DNA from: Verrucomicrobia bacterium UBA3214
GTDB lineage: Bacteria; Verrucomicrobiota; Kiritimatiellia; RFP12; UBA1067
Assembly: GCA_002363575.1 (NCBI GenBank)
Contig: DEWI01000085.1
Location: forward strand, 2,137-9,698
DNA length: 7,562 nt
Direction of reading: 5' to 3'
The position numbers and the translations under genes are program-made. Below, in pieces: positions 7,281 to 7,562 of the stretch. A model generated the notes under the pieces. It had not been told where the DNA came from and made no database searches. It saw nothing but the letters and a program-made list of their open reading frames with translations. How positions within the stretch are numbered: position 1 is the stretch's first letter; every line of letters starts with the position of its first letter.

Positions 7281-7344
7281 GAACTGGCATTGCGGAATCC
7301 ACGGGGCCTCAAAGGCGCCGCGCGAGACTCCGCAATGCCGGTTC
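7281..7344. repeat. 19-bp imperfect inverted repeat upstream of fusA
   Basis: Arms 7281-7299 (GAACTGGCATTGCGGAATC) and 7326-7344 are inverted copies matching at 17 of 19 positions around a 26-base spacer. In a minus-strand transcript one of the two differences becomes a G-U pair, so a long stem is possible. The spacer holds a small inner hairpin, GCCT-CAA-AGGC (7306-7316). It lies 15 bp beyond the stop of the partial minus-strand gene and 40 bp before the fusA start. It could terminate the first gene, insulate or process a fusA message, or be a copy of a dispersed palindromic element. There is no T-run on either side, so a classical intrinsic terminator is not supported. The remaining bases up to 7241 show no convincing fusA promoter. 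Confidence 0.6.
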
Positions 7345-7359
7345 ACCGATTCGACGGCA

Positions 7360-7562
7360 TCAATACTTCCTGCCGCCCCAACCGGCGCTGGACGCATTGC
7401 CCTTCGCCTTCTCGTGCGGACGAAGCGAGCGCACCGCGGCGCCGGCCTGCCACATTTCGCTGTCGCGCATGTCCTTGAGCTTGGCGGCCATGCGCTCCTT
7501 GTAGTCGGCGCAGCCGGTGTCCTTGATGACTTCCTTCGCCTCCTTCATCGTCTTCACGCTCG
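7360..7562 (-). CDS. Unrecognised protein, C-terminal fragment
   Basis: The last 66 residues of an open frame that enters from the right edge and stops at TGA (7360-7362). It is predicted on coding grounds: G/C-biased third positions, the same strand as fusA, and no competing gene. The visible part is charged and probably helical at first (a Lys/Glu-rich segment with V-I-K-D-T-G-C-A-D-Y, then K-E-R-M-A-A-K-L-K-D-M-R), followed by a basic, Gly/Ser-rich and likely disordered tail ending A-G-W-G-G-R-K-Y. No membrane segment or known motif is seen and I do not recognise the family. A GTG at 7557 could start a short 65-residue protein, but the frame remains open beyond it to the edge, so a longer protein is more likely. 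Confidence 0.5.
   Translation of the reverse strand, partial: SVKTMKEAKEVIKDTGCADYKERMAAKLKDMRDSEMWQAGAAVRSLRPHEKAKGNASSAGWGGRKY

Noticed and set aside
7241..7312. 24-residue N-terminal extension of EF-G from a TTG at 7312
   Set aside because: The extension is not conserved in EF-G and its coding would run through part of the inverted repeat; ATG 7240 gives the normal P-loop position.

Overview
This window is a GC-rich stretch (well over half G+C by eye, codons strongly biased to G/C at third positions) of an ordinary bacterial chromosome. It is densely packed with two gene blocks that face each other. No transposase, integrase, phage gene, tRNA, rRNA or CRISPR array is visible. The organism cannot be named from the sequence. 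The divergent EF-G, the sigma-like protein and the scarcity of Shine-Dalgarno sites vaguely suggest a PVC-type lineage (Kiritimatiellota/Lentisphaerota), but this is a low-confidence guess.

Plus-strand block (1-4538): (1) the C-terminal two thirds of a DHH/DHHA1 phosphoesterase of the NrnA type (nanoRNase/pAp phosphatase), cut by the left edge; (2) a complete ELM1-family (DUF1022, GT-B-like) protein, 798-1736; (3) a compact, HAMP-less membrane sensor histidine kinase starting at TTG 1775 and ending at 2908, with no response regulator beside it; (4) an exported 351-residue protein, 2941-3996, with a possible thioredoxin-like domain lacking CXXC; (5) D-aminoacyl-tRNA deacylase (dtd), 4050-4538. 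Gene 4 is preceded by a near-consensus sigma-70 promoter with an extended -10. Its predicted start of transcription falls on the A of the ATG, so the message is probably leaderless.

Minus-strand block, read from right to left: (6) the C-terminal end of an unrecognised protein cut by the right edge (7562-7360); (7) a 119-bp gap holding a 19-bp imperfect inverted repeat; (8) elongation factor G (fusA, 7240-5168), complete, with an unusual domain IV tip loop; (9) a 202-residue ECF-sigma-like protein (5143-4535) only 24 bp behind fusA. The two blocks meet at a CTAG palindrome that supplies both stop codons.

Functionally the window mixes translation and its quality control (fusA, dtd), nucleotide/nanoRNA turnover (nrnA-like), a possible envelope glycosyltransferase-like protein (ELM1 family), and signalling or regulatory genes (orphan kinase, sigma-like factor). 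No novel multi-gene system is evident. The most interesting points are the leaderless promoter, the near absence of Shine-Dalgarno sequences, the sigma-like gene tied to fusA, the EF-G tip loop without histidine, and the kinase next to an exported protein of unknown role.
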